64,000 nt of DNA from Paenibacillus sp. RUD330. Its GTDB lineage: Bacteria > Bacillota > Bacilli > Paenibacillales > Paenibacillaceae. Below the pieces are notes generated by a model. The model did no database searches and was not told where the DNA came from. It worked only from the letters and a program-made list of their open reading frames with translations. The stretch covers positions 5,016,001 to 5,080,000 of the forward strand of contig NZ_CP022655.2 of assembly GCF_002243345.2 (NCBI RefSeq), given 5' to 3'. This document shows positions 1 to 7,083 of this stretch, piece by piece. The translations under genes were made by a program, and so were the position numbers. The first letter of the stretch is position 1; every line of letters begins with the position of its first letter.

Positions 1-381
1 TGCCTGCTGCTGCAGGGACATGTTGCCCGCTATTTTCTTCCAGGATTCTCTCAATTCGGTCAGATGAGCGACGACTTCCAACGCTTGCTTTGGATCCTTG
101 CCGATATTGGCTTGAATCAGCTGATGGAGCATATATTCATAGATATGAACCAGCTGGCTCGAAAGGGGATAATCGAAGTTCAGGGAAGCGATCAGCTCAT
201 GCAAAATCGCCTCTGCTTTGCAGAAACAATTGTTGGCGAGTTCGTAATTGCGCTGCTCGACTCCCATGATTCCCTGCTTGGTGAACCGAATGGCCCCATC
301 ATAGAGCATGAGCACAAGCTGAATCGGCGTGGCGGTCTGGGCTGATAATTGCTGATATTTCTGGTAGGGAGACTGTATCAT
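1..381 (-). CDS. fliS: Flagellin export chaperone FliS (3' end outside window)
   Basis: FliS is a cytosolic chaperone that binds the C-terminal part of new flagellin and keeps it unfolded until export. The frame opens at ATG 381, seven bases after an AGGAGTG ribosome-binding site, and stays open to base 1, giving 127 codons, close to the usual full length. The N-terminal part has the family pattern of a YQ-rich start (YQKYQQ) followed by LVLMLYDGAIRF. It follows fliD by 15 bases and ends the flaG-fliD-fliS series, the Bacillus order. Only the last few residues and the stop are missing. Confidence 0.93.
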   Translation of the reverse strand, partial: MIQSPYQKYQQLSAQTATPIQLVLMLYDGAIRFTKQGIMGVEQRNYELANNCFCKAEAILHELIASLNFDYPLSSQLVHIYEYMLHQLIQANIGKDPKQALEVVAHLTELRESWKKIAGNMSLQQQA

Positions 382-396
382 ACCAGGTCACTCCTT

Positions 397-1917
397 TTAT
401 TGGCTTCCAAAGGCTCCCGACTGGGAACTGTAGCGGTTGATCGCCGTTTCCATCGCGGTAAACTGTTTATAGTAACGATTCTCCTTGTTGAGCAGAAGGC
501 GGTTCATGTCGCTGATTCGGGTATCGAGAGTACGAAGCTGTTCGCCTAGCATCGAATTGGCCATGAAGGTTCCATTTTTGTCTGTGCTGTACGACGAGGT
601 TCCCGCTTTCTCGGATAGCTGCTGGAGAGACTTCATCACGGTACTGCTCAATCGTTCAAAAATTCCCCATTTGGGATCGACGGATTTAGACAGTTTGTTA
701 GGATCGGTATCCGGTAAAGGACTGGAATCCTTGCTGGTGAACAAGGCTATGACCTGTTCCGGATTTTTTTCGATTGCCGCTCTCAGCTGCTGCTCGTCTT
801 GAATTTTAAGCTTGCCGTATTCCGACCATTGTCCGGTCACGATGCCGAGCGATTGAACCGTTTTGATGGCATCGTCGCCCGTCCCTGTCGTTACGGTAGA
901 TACAAGCGCGGTTCTCATATCCGTAACCATCGAGCTCAGGATGGAATCGTTTTTGAGCAAGCCGCTCTTGGCTTTGGATTCCCAGAGAGTAACCTCGCTC
1001 TCCTTCATATCCGCCTTTTGTTCCTCTGTCAGTGGAGCATACGTGCGGTACCGTTGTTCATTGAGCTTGGTATTGACCTGATCGAGCAAAGAGTTGTAGT
1101 CGCTTATGAATGACTTGATCGTGTTGACGATAGAATCCGTGTCCAGCTTCGACGATACGGTGCTCGCACCGGCGCTGCCTGTCTCCGCCTTTAGTTGAAG
1201 GTTGAACCCGTTCACGCTGACATAATTGCTGGCTGATTTCATTGAAATCCCATTGACGGTGTAGGCGGCATCGAGGCCATTCGCAGGCGCTTGGGTGCTT
1301 CCCGCTTTCAATAAGCTTGGCGCATTGATAGACAGCTCGTTCTGACCGGTCGCATTGCTCCGGATGGACAGTTCCCCTCCGGCTCCAATCATGAGCGTCG
1401 CATTCAATTCTTTATTGGAATTGATTCGAGCCACAACATCGCTTACGAGCTCATCCGGTTGAAAAGTGAATTTATACTCTTTCCCGCCTGAAGTGATGCT
1501 GATTTCGTTGCTATTGGAACCGGAATTATTCAGATCGCTCATGGTCGTATCCGCCTTGACCGATGTTGCCCCTGTCTGTCCCAAAAGAGAAGCAGAGGTG
1601 GCCAGGTTCTGAACCGTCACGCTTAAGGAGCCGGAAGCTCCGCTGCTGGTGGACGTTACCGACACGGCAGCTGTATTGCCCGTCACCTCGGAGACTTTGG
1701 CGCTGAGGGAATTCAGCGTGTTGTACTTGGAGAGCTTGTTGTTACGGAAGTCCACCAGAGAGGTGCTGATATCCCGGTACTGCTCCTGCTGCCATGTAAT
1801 CGACGTCTGGCTCTGCTTGAGCTTGTCTAGCTTGGCTCGCTCCGCCTTCATCATCTGCTTTACCATGGCATCGATATCGAGTCCGGAATTGAATCCGGAT
1901 ATGCGCATGCTGGTCAC
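397..1917 (-). CDS. fliD: Flagellar filament cap protein FliD (HAP2)
   Basis: FliD caps the growing filament and folds incoming flagellin at the tip. The 506-residue product has the typical N-terminus (RISGFNSGLDIDAMV) followed by a coiled-coil stretch to about residue 60. Its C-terminal half contains the FliD_C region (VNGFNLQLKAETG, then a helical segment rich in K, N and Q), and the last 40 residues are again helical. The start is GTG at 1917, eight bases after AGAGGGGG; an in-frame ATG lies three codons in. It lies between flaG and fliS with short gaps, so the three are probably co-transcribed. Confidence 0.95.
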   Translation of the reverse strand: MTSMRISGFNSGLDIDAMVKQMMKAERAKLDKLKQSQTSITWQQEQYRDISTSLVDFRNNKLSKYNTLNSLSAKVSEVTGNTAAVSVTSTSSGASGSLSVTVQNLATSASLLGQTGATSVKADTTMSDLNNSGSNSNEISITSGGKEYKFTFQPDELVSDVVARINSNKELNATLMIGAGGELSIRSNATGQNELSINAPSLLKAGSTQAPANGLDAAYTVNGISMKSASNYVSVNGFNLQLKAETGSAGASTVSSKLDTDSIVNTIKSFISDYNSLLDQVNTKLNEQRYRTYAPLTEEQKADMKESEVTLWESKAKSGLLKNDSILSSMVTDMRTALVSTVTTGTGDDAIKTVQSLGIVTGQWSEYGKLKIQDEQQLRAAIEKNPEQVIALFTSKDSSPLPDTDPNKLSKSVDPKWGIFERLSSTVMKSLQQLSEKAGTSSYSTDKNGTFMANSMLGEQLRTLDTRISDMNRLLLNKENRYYKQFTAMETAINRYSSQSGAFGSQ

Positions 1918-1944
1918 GATTGGTTCCCCCTCTGACGGATAGGT

Positions 1945-2334
1945 TTAGATTCGGTGGTCGATCAGCAATCCGGCTACTTCCATCAGCTTGGCTGCGACGT
2001 CCAATGTTTTTTCCGGAGGCACTTCCCGGATGATCTCATTCGTTTCTTTATTGATCACTTTGATCATGATGGCATTCGTTTCCTTGTGGACGGAAAACTC
2101 CACAGTCGTGTGGGGGCCCTCCATCGCTTTGATGGCACGATCCACCGCCTTGATCTTCTGCTCGTCCGAGATGCTTGGATGGGCTCCTCTAAGCTCTGCG
2201 AGCCTAAGCGCGTCTGTCGTATTGATGACTTGGGTCTTGCTGATTCCGTGCCTGGCAGCCTCTGCCGGCATCGCCGGAACCGGTGGCAGCTGCTTGGTGT
2301 TCATGGACGAAAGATTGGATACGTTCATGGACAT
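1945..2334 (-). CDS. flaG: Flagellar protein FlaG
   Basis: FlaG is a small protein found next to fliD in many bacteria and linked to filament length. The 129 residues show the usual layout: a variable N-terminus, then a conserved C-terminal part (TVEFSVHKETNAIMIKV, then NETNEIIREVPPEKTLD) that resembles the FlaG family. I chose ATG 2334 because GGAGGG lies seven bases upstream. The same frame is open to 2562, but that part overlaps the glycosyltransferase gene and has no ribosome-binding site. A SigD-like -10 lies just upstream. Confidence 0.9.
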   Translation of the reverse strand: MSMNVSNLSSMNTKQLPPVPAMPAEAARHGISKTQVINTTDALRLAELRGAHPSISDEQKIKAVDRAIKAMEGPHTTVEFSVHKETNAIMIKVINKETNEIIREVPPEKTLDVAAKLMEVAGLLIDHRI

Positions 2335-2366
2335 CGACGTTCCCTCCGATTGTTTGACTATAGTTT

Positions 2367-2374
2367 TTATCGGT
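2367..2374 (-). promoter_or_regulatory. Possible SigD -10 element upstream of flaG
   Basis: On the minus strand the bases read ACCGATAA, one change from the SigD -10 consensus GCCGATAA/T, 33 bases before the flaG start. I see no good TAAA -35 at the right spacing, so this is weak evidence by itself. Confidence 0.35.
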
Positions 2375-2401
2375 TTAATCGCAAGAAGTTGTGAGAGTTT
2401 C

Positions 2402-3478
2402 CTACCGGTTAAGGCCATCGAGCCTCGCTTGCGCCTTTTCATTGCCGTGACGGGCGCTCTCGCGGTAGGCCTCTGCAGCTTTGCCGGCTTGTCCCGACAA
2501 TTCATAATATAAGCCCAGGTTGAACTGCGCCGCGTCCGTACCTGTCCCCTTGACGCTGTCATAACGATCGCTGTCGCCTATGGCTATTGCCTTCAAGTAG
2601 GAATGTTCGATCCGGGGCAGCAGGTGGACACGAGTGGAAGGCTCCGCCATTATGTAGTCCATATAAAAAATTCCGCATGCAAAGTAATAATCGGGAAATT
2701 GGCTCGTATATTCATGGGACTGATTGACCAATTCCATTCCCCGGTCCAAGTCTCCAAGACCTATAAGGGCGTACAAATAATGCACGACTACATTGGGAGC
2801 ATACGGTTCCCGGCCATGGAGCCGTCCCAGCGACTCCTTCAAATACCGGGATGCTTCCGCATAATTTTTGATGCCGTAATACTCCTTGCCCAATTGATAA
2901 GCGTAATAGGATTTGCTTGTGCCCTCCGCTTCATATTCCATGAGCAGCAGGGGGATGTTTCTTGAGGATTTATCCGTCCCTTTGTATCCGTCATGGTTTA
3001 CGAGGAGAGGAATGTTGCGGCGGGGCGCATCGGATTGGGCCTGCTCATGAATTCTGCCTGCATATCGAACGTCTCCGGGAAGCAGTCTGGACACCCAGCC
3101 GCCGGCTTGGCTGTTCTCCCCTTCGCCATTCACGAAATCGCTGTCGATTCGGATGCGGCCTATCTGTCCGGCATTCTCCATGAATTTCCTGATCTCTTCC
3201 CAATCTGCAGATACCACGTACTCATCCGCATCCAAAATCAGCTTCCATTCGGCAGACGACCGACTGAGAGCATAGTTCCGCGCTTCCGCAAAGCTGTCTC
3301 CCCATTGAAAATCGAACACATCGGCTCCAAAGTCCTGCGCGATCTGCTTGGTTCTGTCGATCGAGCCGGTATCCACGACAATGATCTCATCGACATGGGA
3401 ACGAACGCTTTCGAGACAGCGTCCCAGCGTAGCCTCTCCGTTTTTGACGATCATAACCAATGCCAACTGCTTTCTCAT
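2402..3478 (-). CDS. Family 2 glycosyltransferase with TPR-like C-terminus, possible flagellin glycosyltransferase
   Basis: The 358-residue protein begins with a GT-A fold of family 2: the nucleotide-binding start (LALVMIVKNGEATLGRCL), the VDTGSIDRT segment and the LDADEYV metal-binding motif near residue 85. From about residue 190 the sequence turns into helical repeats (YYAYQLGKEYY, FNLGLYYELSGQAGKAAEAY) that look like TPRs. No membrane segment or signal peptide is visible, so it should act in the cytosol. It lies directly downstream of two flagellin genes and upstream of flaG, which suggests that it adds sugar to flagellin; this is inferred from position only. Start ATG 3478 follows GAGGA by about six bases. 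Confidence 0.82.
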   Translation of the reverse strand: MRKQLALVMIVKNGEATLGRCLESVRSHVDEIIVVDTGSIDRTKQIAQDFGADVFDFQWGDSFAEARNYALSRSSAEWKLILDADEYVVSADWEEIRKFMENAGQIGRIRIDSDFVNGEGENSQAGGWVSRLLPGDVRYAGRIHEQAQSDAPRRNIPLLVNHDGYKGTDKSSRNIPLLLMEYEAEGTSKSYYAYQLGKEYYGIKNYAEASRYLKESLGRLHGREPYAPNVVVHYLYALIGLGDLDRGMELVNQSHEYTSQFPDYYFACGIFYMDYIMAEPSTRVHLLPRIEHSYLKAIAIGDSDRYDSVKGTGTDAAQFNLGLYYELSGQAGKAAEAYRESARHGNEKAQARLDGLNR

Positions 3479-3500
3479 GCCATTCCATTCCTCGCTCTAT

Positions 3501-3534
3501 AAAAATAAAAGGACCTTAGATGAAATCCAAGGTC
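3501..3534 (-). terminator. Intrinsic terminator after the left hag copy
   Basis: A near-perfect 11-bp stem (GGACCTTAGAT against ATCCAAGGTCC, GAA loop, one mismatch) is followed on the minus strand by a T-rich run. It sits between the flagellin stop and the glycosyltransferase start. Confidence 0.85.
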
Positions 3535-3563
3535 CTCGGGTGATGCTGTTGGATAAAAAACGA

Positions 3564-4331
3564 TTAACGGAGCAGGGACAGTACGCCTTGCGGAGCCGAG
3601 TTGGCTTGCGCCAGCATCGATTGCGATGCTTGAAGAAGGATGTTGTTCTTCGTGAGAGCAACCATTTCCTTCGCCATGTCCGTATCGCGGATGCGGGACT
3701 CGGAAGCCGTCAGGTTTTCCGTTGTCGTTCCCAGGTTGTTGGACGTGTACTCCAGACGGTTTTGAACCGCGCCAAGCTTGCCGCGTTCCGTTGCTACAGC
3801 GGAGATCGCATCGTTGATGCTCGAGAGCGTGGAAGCGGAAGTCAGAGCGTTGAAGCTGCCCGTCGACACGGAGGAGATCGTGATCAGCGTGCCTTTGTCG
3901 TCCGTAACGATGCCGGCGCCGGCCGTGATGCTCTTGCCGTTGAACGTCGTGTTCGTCAGGATGTTGCTGATTTGGGAAGACAGGGCCGTCATTTCTTCGC
4001 CGATGTTGGCCGTATCAGCGGATTGGTACGTGCCGTTGTCTTTTTGGATCTTCAGTTCCTTCATGCGAGTCAGCATGGCGGAAACTTCGTTCAGAGCGCC
4101 CTCAGCCGTTTGCACGAAGGAGATGCCGTCTTGCGTGTTGCGTTGAGCTTGCTCGAGGCCGCGGATCTGGCCGCGCATGTTCTCGGAAATGGAAAGGCCG
4201 GCAGCGTCGTCGGCAGCGCGGTTGATGCGCAGGCCGGAGGAGAGTTTCTCCATGTTTTTGCTGGCAGCCGTTTGGTTCAGGCCCATGTTGCGATGCGTGT
4301 TGACTGCGGAAATATTGTGGTTGATAATCAT
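3564..4331 (-). CDS. hag: Flagellin, left copy
   Basis: Flagellin is the filament subunit. The 255 residues hold little more than the conserved N-terminal and C-terminal helical regions: the start IINHNISAVNTHRN, the SSGLRINRAADDAAGL motif and the end SMLAQANSAPQGVLSLLR. The variable centre is very short. It differs from the right copy at about 11 residues by my count, all in two patches (residues 94-108 and 156-170). Start ATG 4331 follows GGGAGG. Its own SigD-like promoter, CsrA-site leader and terminator flank it, so it should be expressed independently of the right copy. Confidence 0.97.
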   Translation of the reverse strand: MIINHNISAVNTHRNMGLNQTAASKNMEKLSSGLRINRAADDAAGLSISENMRGQIRGLEQAQRNTQDGISFVQTAEGALNEVSAMLTRMKELKIQKDNGTYQSADTANIGEEMTALSSQISNILTNTTFNGKSITAGAGIVTDDKGTLITISSVSTGSFNALTSASTLSSINDAISAVATERGKLGAVQNRLEYTSNNLGTTTENLTASESRIRDTDMAKEMVALTKNNILLQASQSMLAQANSAPQGVLSLLR

Positions 4332-4364
4332 GATTCATTTCCTCCCTGAGTATAAAGAATAATC

Positions 4365-4378
4365 CCACATCCTTGTGG
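4365..4378 (-). promoter_or_regulatory. CsrA-binding hairpin in the left hag leader
   Basis: The minus strand reads CCACA-AGGA-TGTGG, a 5-bp stem presenting AGGA in the loop. It contains ACAAGGATGT, which matches the core of the known high-affinity CsrA consensus (ACARGGAUGU). A second GGA lies in the ribosome-binding site (4341-4348), as expected for a two-site CsrA-repressed leader. Confidence 0.75.
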
Positions 4379-4423
4379 TAAAGCCGTTATCAGGTCGGCC
4401 GCCCTTTAACTGCTCTAAAGAAT

Positions 4424-4451
4424 ATATCGGGGAGGAAACCGTCATTGTTTA
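4424..4451 (-). promoter_or_regulatory. SigD-type promoter of the left hag copy
   Basis: On the minus strand TAAA (4451-4448) is followed after 16 bases by CCCGATAT (4431-4424), seven of eight bases of the SigD -10. The TAAA lies at the relict csrA stop. The arrangement is the same as at 5552-5579. Confidence 0.75.
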
Positions 4452-4535
4452 TAGCTTTTTTTGATAAAATCAAGGCTTGAATCAGATTCTTCAAATCCTC
4501 CGTAGAGAACGGAGCTGTGAATCGTTTCGCGTTGC
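4449..4535 (-). pseudogene. Relict 3' end of csrA at the duplication scar
   Basis: Read on the minus strand this piece encodes STEDLKNLIQALILSKK, clearly related to the end of the intact CsrA (SMDDLKSQIQALNLSKKL), with a small frameshift near the stop. The RNA-binding part of CsrA is absent and no start or ribosome-binding site is present, so it is a leftover. It is also where the left hag promoter sits, which may be why it was kept. Confidence 0.8.
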
Positions 4536-4564
4536 AGGAGCGATATTCAGTTAAGGCGCAGCGT

Positions 4565-4607
4565 TGCCCGTTCCTGATCATATCTTCAATGCCAATCGCC
4601 TTCTCAT
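4565..4607 (-). pseudogene. Relict 5' end of the glycosyltransferase gene
   Basis: From ATG 4607 the minus strand reads MRRRLALKI and then a stop. The nucleotides match the start of the glycosyltransferase gene (MRKQLALVMIVKNG) at exactly the 1129-base offset. Homology fades at about 4565, next to the csrA relict. It marks the old junction of the tandem duplication. Confidence 0.75.
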
Positions 4608-4630
4608 GCTGTTCATATTTCTCTGTTTAT

Positions 4631-4664
4631 ACAACAAAAGGACCTTGGATGAAATCCAAGGTCC
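4631..4664 (-). terminator. Intrinsic terminator after the right hag copy
   Basis: A perfect 11-bp stem (GGACCTTGGAT / ATCCAAGGTCC with a GAA loop) is followed on the minus strand by TTTTGTTG. It should stop transcription of the right hag before the left copy. Confidence 0.88.
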
Positions 4665-4692
4665 TCGGATAAGGCTGTAAGATAAGAAAAGA

Positions 4693-5460
4693 TTAACGAA
4701 GCAGGGACAGAACGCCTTGCGGAGCCGAGTTGGCTTGAGCCAGCATCGATTGCGAAGCTTGAAGAAGGATGTTGTTCTTCGTGAGAGCAACCATTTCCTT
4801 CGCCATGTCCGTATCGCGGATGCGGGACTCGGAAGCCGTCAGGTTTTCCGTTGTCGTTCCCAAGTTGTTGGACGTGTACTCCAGACGGTTTTGAACGGCG
4901 CCCAGCTTGCCGCGTTCCGTTGCTACGGCGGAGATCGCATCGTTGATGCTTGTGAGCGTGGATCCGGAGGTCAGACCGCCGAAACTGGTAGTGGTCACGG
5001 AGGAAATCGTAATCAGCGTGCCTTTGTCGTCCGTAACGATGCCGGCGCCGGCTGTGATGCTCTTGCCGTTGAACGTCGTGTTCGTCAGGATGTTGCTGAT
5101 TTGGGAAGACAGAGCCGTCATTTCTTCGCCGATGTTGTCCTTGTCAGCCGTTTGGTACGTGCCGTTTTCCTTTTGGATGTTCAGTTCCTTCATGCGCGTC
5201 AGCATGGCGGAAACTTCGTTCAGAGCGCCCTCAGCCGTTTGCACGAAGGAGATGCCGTCTTGCGTGTTGCGTTGAGCTTGCTCGAGGCCGCGGATCTGGC
5301 CGCGCATGTTCTCGGAAATGGAAAGGCCGGCAGCGTCGTCGGCAGCGCGGTTGATGCGCAGGCCGGAGGAGAGTTTCTCCATGTTTTTGCTGGCAGCCGT
5401 TTGGTTCAGGCCCATGTTGCGGTGCGTGTTGACCGCGGAAATATTGTGGTTGATAATCAT
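4693..5460 (-). CDS. hag: Flagellin, right copy (next to csrA)
   Basis: A second 255-residue flagellin, identical to the left copy in residues 1-93 and 171-255 and in most of the centre. It has N, E, T, K and D in place of K, D, S, T and A in the 94-108 patch, and a Thr/Gly-richer 156-170 patch. It lies in the normal Bacillus position directly after csrA, so it probably represents the original locus. Start ATG 5460 follows GGGAGG inside the CsrA-site leader. Either or both copies may build the filament; nothing in the sequence says which dominates. Confidence 0.97.
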   Translation of the reverse strand: MIINHNISAVNTHRNMGLNQTAASKNMEKLSSGLRINRAADDAAGLSISENMRGQIRGLEQAQRNTQDGISFVQTAEGALNEVSAMLTRMKELNIQKENGTYQTADKDNIGEEMTALSSQISNILTNTTFNGKSITAGAGIVTDDKGTLITISSVTTTSFGGLTSGSTLTSINDAISAVATERGKLGAVQNRLEYTSNNLGTTTENLTASESRIRDTDMAKEMVALTKNNILLQASQSMLAQANSAPQGVLSLLR

Positions 5461-5492
5461 GATTCATTTCCTCCCTGAGTATAAAGAATGTC

Positions 5493-5506
5493 CCACATCC
5501 TTGTGG
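5493..5506 (-). promoter_or_regulatory. CsrA-binding hairpin in the right hag leader
   Basis: The CCACA-AGGA-TGTGG hairpin is identical to that of the left copy, about 32 bases before the start codon. Further upstream in this leader AGCAGTTA and TAACTGCT form an extra 8-bp stem, which has one mismatch in the left copy. Confidence 0.75.
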
Positions 5507-5551
5507 TAAAGCAGTTATCAGGTCGGCCGCCCTTTAACTGCTCTAAAGAAT

Positions 5552-5579
5552 ATATCGGGGAGGAAAGCGTCATTGTTTA
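5552..5579 (-). promoter_or_regulatory. SigD-type promoter of the right hag copy
   Basis: Minus strand: TAAA (5579-5576, overlapping the csrA stop codon), a 16-base spacer, then CCCGATAT (5559-5552). It predicts a leader of about 85 nt that contains the CsrA hairpin. Confidence 0.78.
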
Positions 5580-5822
5580 TAGCTTTTTAGATAAATTTAA
5601 AGCTTGAATCTGACTCTTCAAGTCATCCATAGAAACGGACCGCTGAACCGATTCGCGGTTGGAATCCTCAATTGCGACATAGAGCTCCTTCCTAAGGATC
5701 GTGACATCCTTGGGGGCTGAGATGCCGAGCCGAATTCCGTCGGAGGTCACTTCCAGGACGCTGAGCTCGATGTCATGGCCGATCAGAATGGACTCGCCTT
5801 TTTTGCGGCTGAGTACGAGCAT
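5577..5822 (-). CDS. csrA: Translational regulator CsrA
   Basis: CsrA is a dimeric RNA-binding protein; in Bacillus it blocks translation of hag mRNA and is held off by FliW. The 81 residues start with the conserved LVLSRKKGESILIG strand and include DGIRLGISAPKDVTILRKELY, the RNA-contact core. A C-terminal tail follows, as in other Bacillus-type CsrA proteins. Its ATG overlaps the fliW stop (TGATG), so the two are translationally coupled. hag lies directly downstream with two GGA sites in its leader, the expected target. Confidence 0.96.
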   Translation of the reverse strand: MLVLSRKKGESILIGHDIELSVLEVTSDGIRLGISAPKDVTILRKELYVAIEDSNRESVQRSVSMDDLKSQIQALNLSKKL

Positions 5823-6274
5823 CAGGCTTCTCCCTCCGTTCCAGCGGTTGTGACGGGAGCTTGCAGACGATGTCGAGTCGTATACCCCGTCCCTTCCAAA
5901 ATGATCTGTGCTCCCTTGCGGGCGGCCGCGTTCAAGATTACGGGAGCCACGAGGTTGATCGTGGCCTGTTCCAGCGAGCCCTGGATACTCACAATATTCA
6001 GTACGCGGACATCCTCGATCGCCGCGATGGCCAGCTCCTGCTCCGTCTGCTCGGGAAGATTGAACTCGTAATCCGGATAAAAGGAAAAGGGATCGACCGC
6101 GACGAAAGCAAGGCTGCCTTCCTCGATGGACTGCAGATAGTAGAACGGGCTGTCCTCCACATCGATCAAAGTAAAGCTTCTATAATCCGCAAAACCGGGA
6201 ATGCCGTGAGGGAATGTATACACCTCGTTGTCCCGGAACTCCAATTGCCCGAAACGGGTCGTTTCAATCAGCAT
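5822..6274 (-). CDS. fliW: Flagellar assembly factor FliW
   Basis: FliW binds either flagellin or CsrA and so links free flagellin level to hag translation. The 150 residues show the family's features: ETTRFGQLEF, FPHGIPGFADYRSF, YLQSIEEGSLAFVAVDPFSFYPDY and VLNIVSI. I prefer ATG 6274, eight bases after AGGGAG. The frame is open to a GTG at 6283, but that codon adjoins the ribosome-binding site. Overlap with csrA by one base implies coupled translation. Confidence 0.94.
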   Translation of the reverse strand: MLIETTRFGQLEFRDNEVYTFPHGIPGFADYRSFTLIDVEDSPFYYLQSIEEGSLAFVAVDPFSFYPDYEFNLPEQTEQELAIAAIEDVRVLNIVSIQGSLEQATINLVAPVILNAAARKGAQIILEGTGYTTRHRLQAPVTTAGTEGEA

Positions 6275-6389
6275 TTCAATCACTCCCTGGTCTGCTTGAT
6301 CTGTGGAAAAGAAGAAGAAAAGAATAGAAGTTTAAGATCAGAGATTAATCAGAGATCATAAATTTGAAACTAGAAGATTAAAAAACAAG

Positions 6390-6439
6390 AAAAAGAAACA
6401 AAGAGCAACAAAATCGTTATTCCGATTTTATCGCTCTTT
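6390..6439 (-). terminator. Terminator between yviE and fliW
   Basis: Complementary arms AAAGAGC/GCTCTTT and AAAATCG/CGATTTT form a long hairpin. The minus strand is T-rich after it, consistent with the end of the yvyF-to-yviE operon. Bases 6275-6389 between this and fliW are AT-rich and should hold the fliW-csrA promoter; I could not pick a clear one. Confidence 0.7.
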
Positions 6440-6509
6440 TGCAATCGTTGGCAAAGATTAATTCGGTTCAGAGTGCCCGATGTCTTTTTTTGACTCGTCC
6501 AGCACAGCT

Positions 6510-7082
6510 TCAAGCCATCAGCTCCACTTGCGGAGGAGGAATGATGGTGACCGTTGGATATTGAGCCACCGCAACGTTCACTTTGGCAGGCTGGTAGTCC
6601 ACCTCCGGCTTATGCGTCTGGACGTCGATGTTGACCTTCCAAGGCTGGATCTCGATATCCGGCGGCCGGACGTCGATCTGAATCCGGGTGTTGAAAATGG
6701 ATGCCTCTCCGTACACCGGAAGAGGGCTTCTCTCCCGGAACGCTTCCGCAGCCGCCATATCCGGAATCGGGTTCTCCTTAGCGGACAAGTCCGATACCTG
6801 CCGCCACTTCTGAATCGTCCGGATGGCGTGCTGCTGAGCATATTGGCCCGACTGGGAATAGATGCGCTGCGTGAACGCCTCCGGCTTGCCGCCGGTAATG
6901 GCGTTCCAGGTGTCCGTCTGGTCGATGCTGAGCACAGGCCGATAGGATTGAGCTTCCATCGGAGGCCTGGACGTCTCGATCTGGACGTCCGCTCTCCGCT
7001 GCCTGATATCAACCTGCGCGCGCAGGCTCTGGATATCGAGCTTGATCGGCTGCTGCTGGATCTGGATCTGCGGCAGCCGCAT
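6510..7082 (-). CDS. yviE: YviE-like protein of the flgL-fliW interval (DUF6470)
   Basis: The 190-residue protein has no signal peptide or membrane segment. It is built from short stretches alternating hydrophobic and charged residues rich in I, Q, V and D (PQIQIQQQPIKLDIQ, IQIDVRPPDIEIQPWKVNID). That composition and its place between flgL and fliW match Bacillus YviE. Its function is unknown to me. The start lies one base after the flgL stop, so it is co-translated with flgL. A terminator follows. Confidence 0.85.
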   Translation of the reverse strand: MRLPQIQIQQQPIKLDIQSLRAQVDIRQRRADVQIETSRPPMEAQSYRPVLSIDQTDTWNAITGGKPEAFTQRIYSQSGQYAQQHAIRTIQKWRQVSDLSAKENPIPDMAAAEAFRERSPLPVYGEASIFNTRIQIDVRPPDIEIQPWKVNIDVQTHKPEVDYQPAKVNVAVAQYPTVTIIPPPQVELMA

Positions 7083-7083
7083 C

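Larger units (their letters stand above)
3438..4545. repeat. Left copy of a ~1.13-kb tandem duplication (flagellin unit)
   Basis: This stretch matches about 4567-5673 at a constant offset of 1128-1129 bases. It carries the first codons of the glycosyltransferase gene, a hairpin terminator, a flagellin gene, its leader and promoter, and a decayed csrA 3' end. The coding parts are nearly identical; the edges have drifted. Boundaries are approximate because I aligned by eye. Confidence 0.85.
4567..5673. repeat. Right copy of the ~1.13-kb tandem duplication
   Basis: This is the partner of 3438-4545. It contains the glycosyltransferase relict, terminator, second flagellin gene, leader, promoter and the 3' part of the intact csrA. 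Edges are estimated from where similarity ends by eye. Confidence 0.85.

Noticed and set aside
2335-2562. Longer FlaG starting at 2562
   Set aside because: The extra 76 residues overlap the glycosyltransferase gene and have no ribosome-binding site, while ATG 2334 has a good one.
4390-4581. 63-codon frame between the hag genes as a real small gene
   Set aside because: Its sequence is explained by the fused csrA relict and hag leader; it has no start signal.
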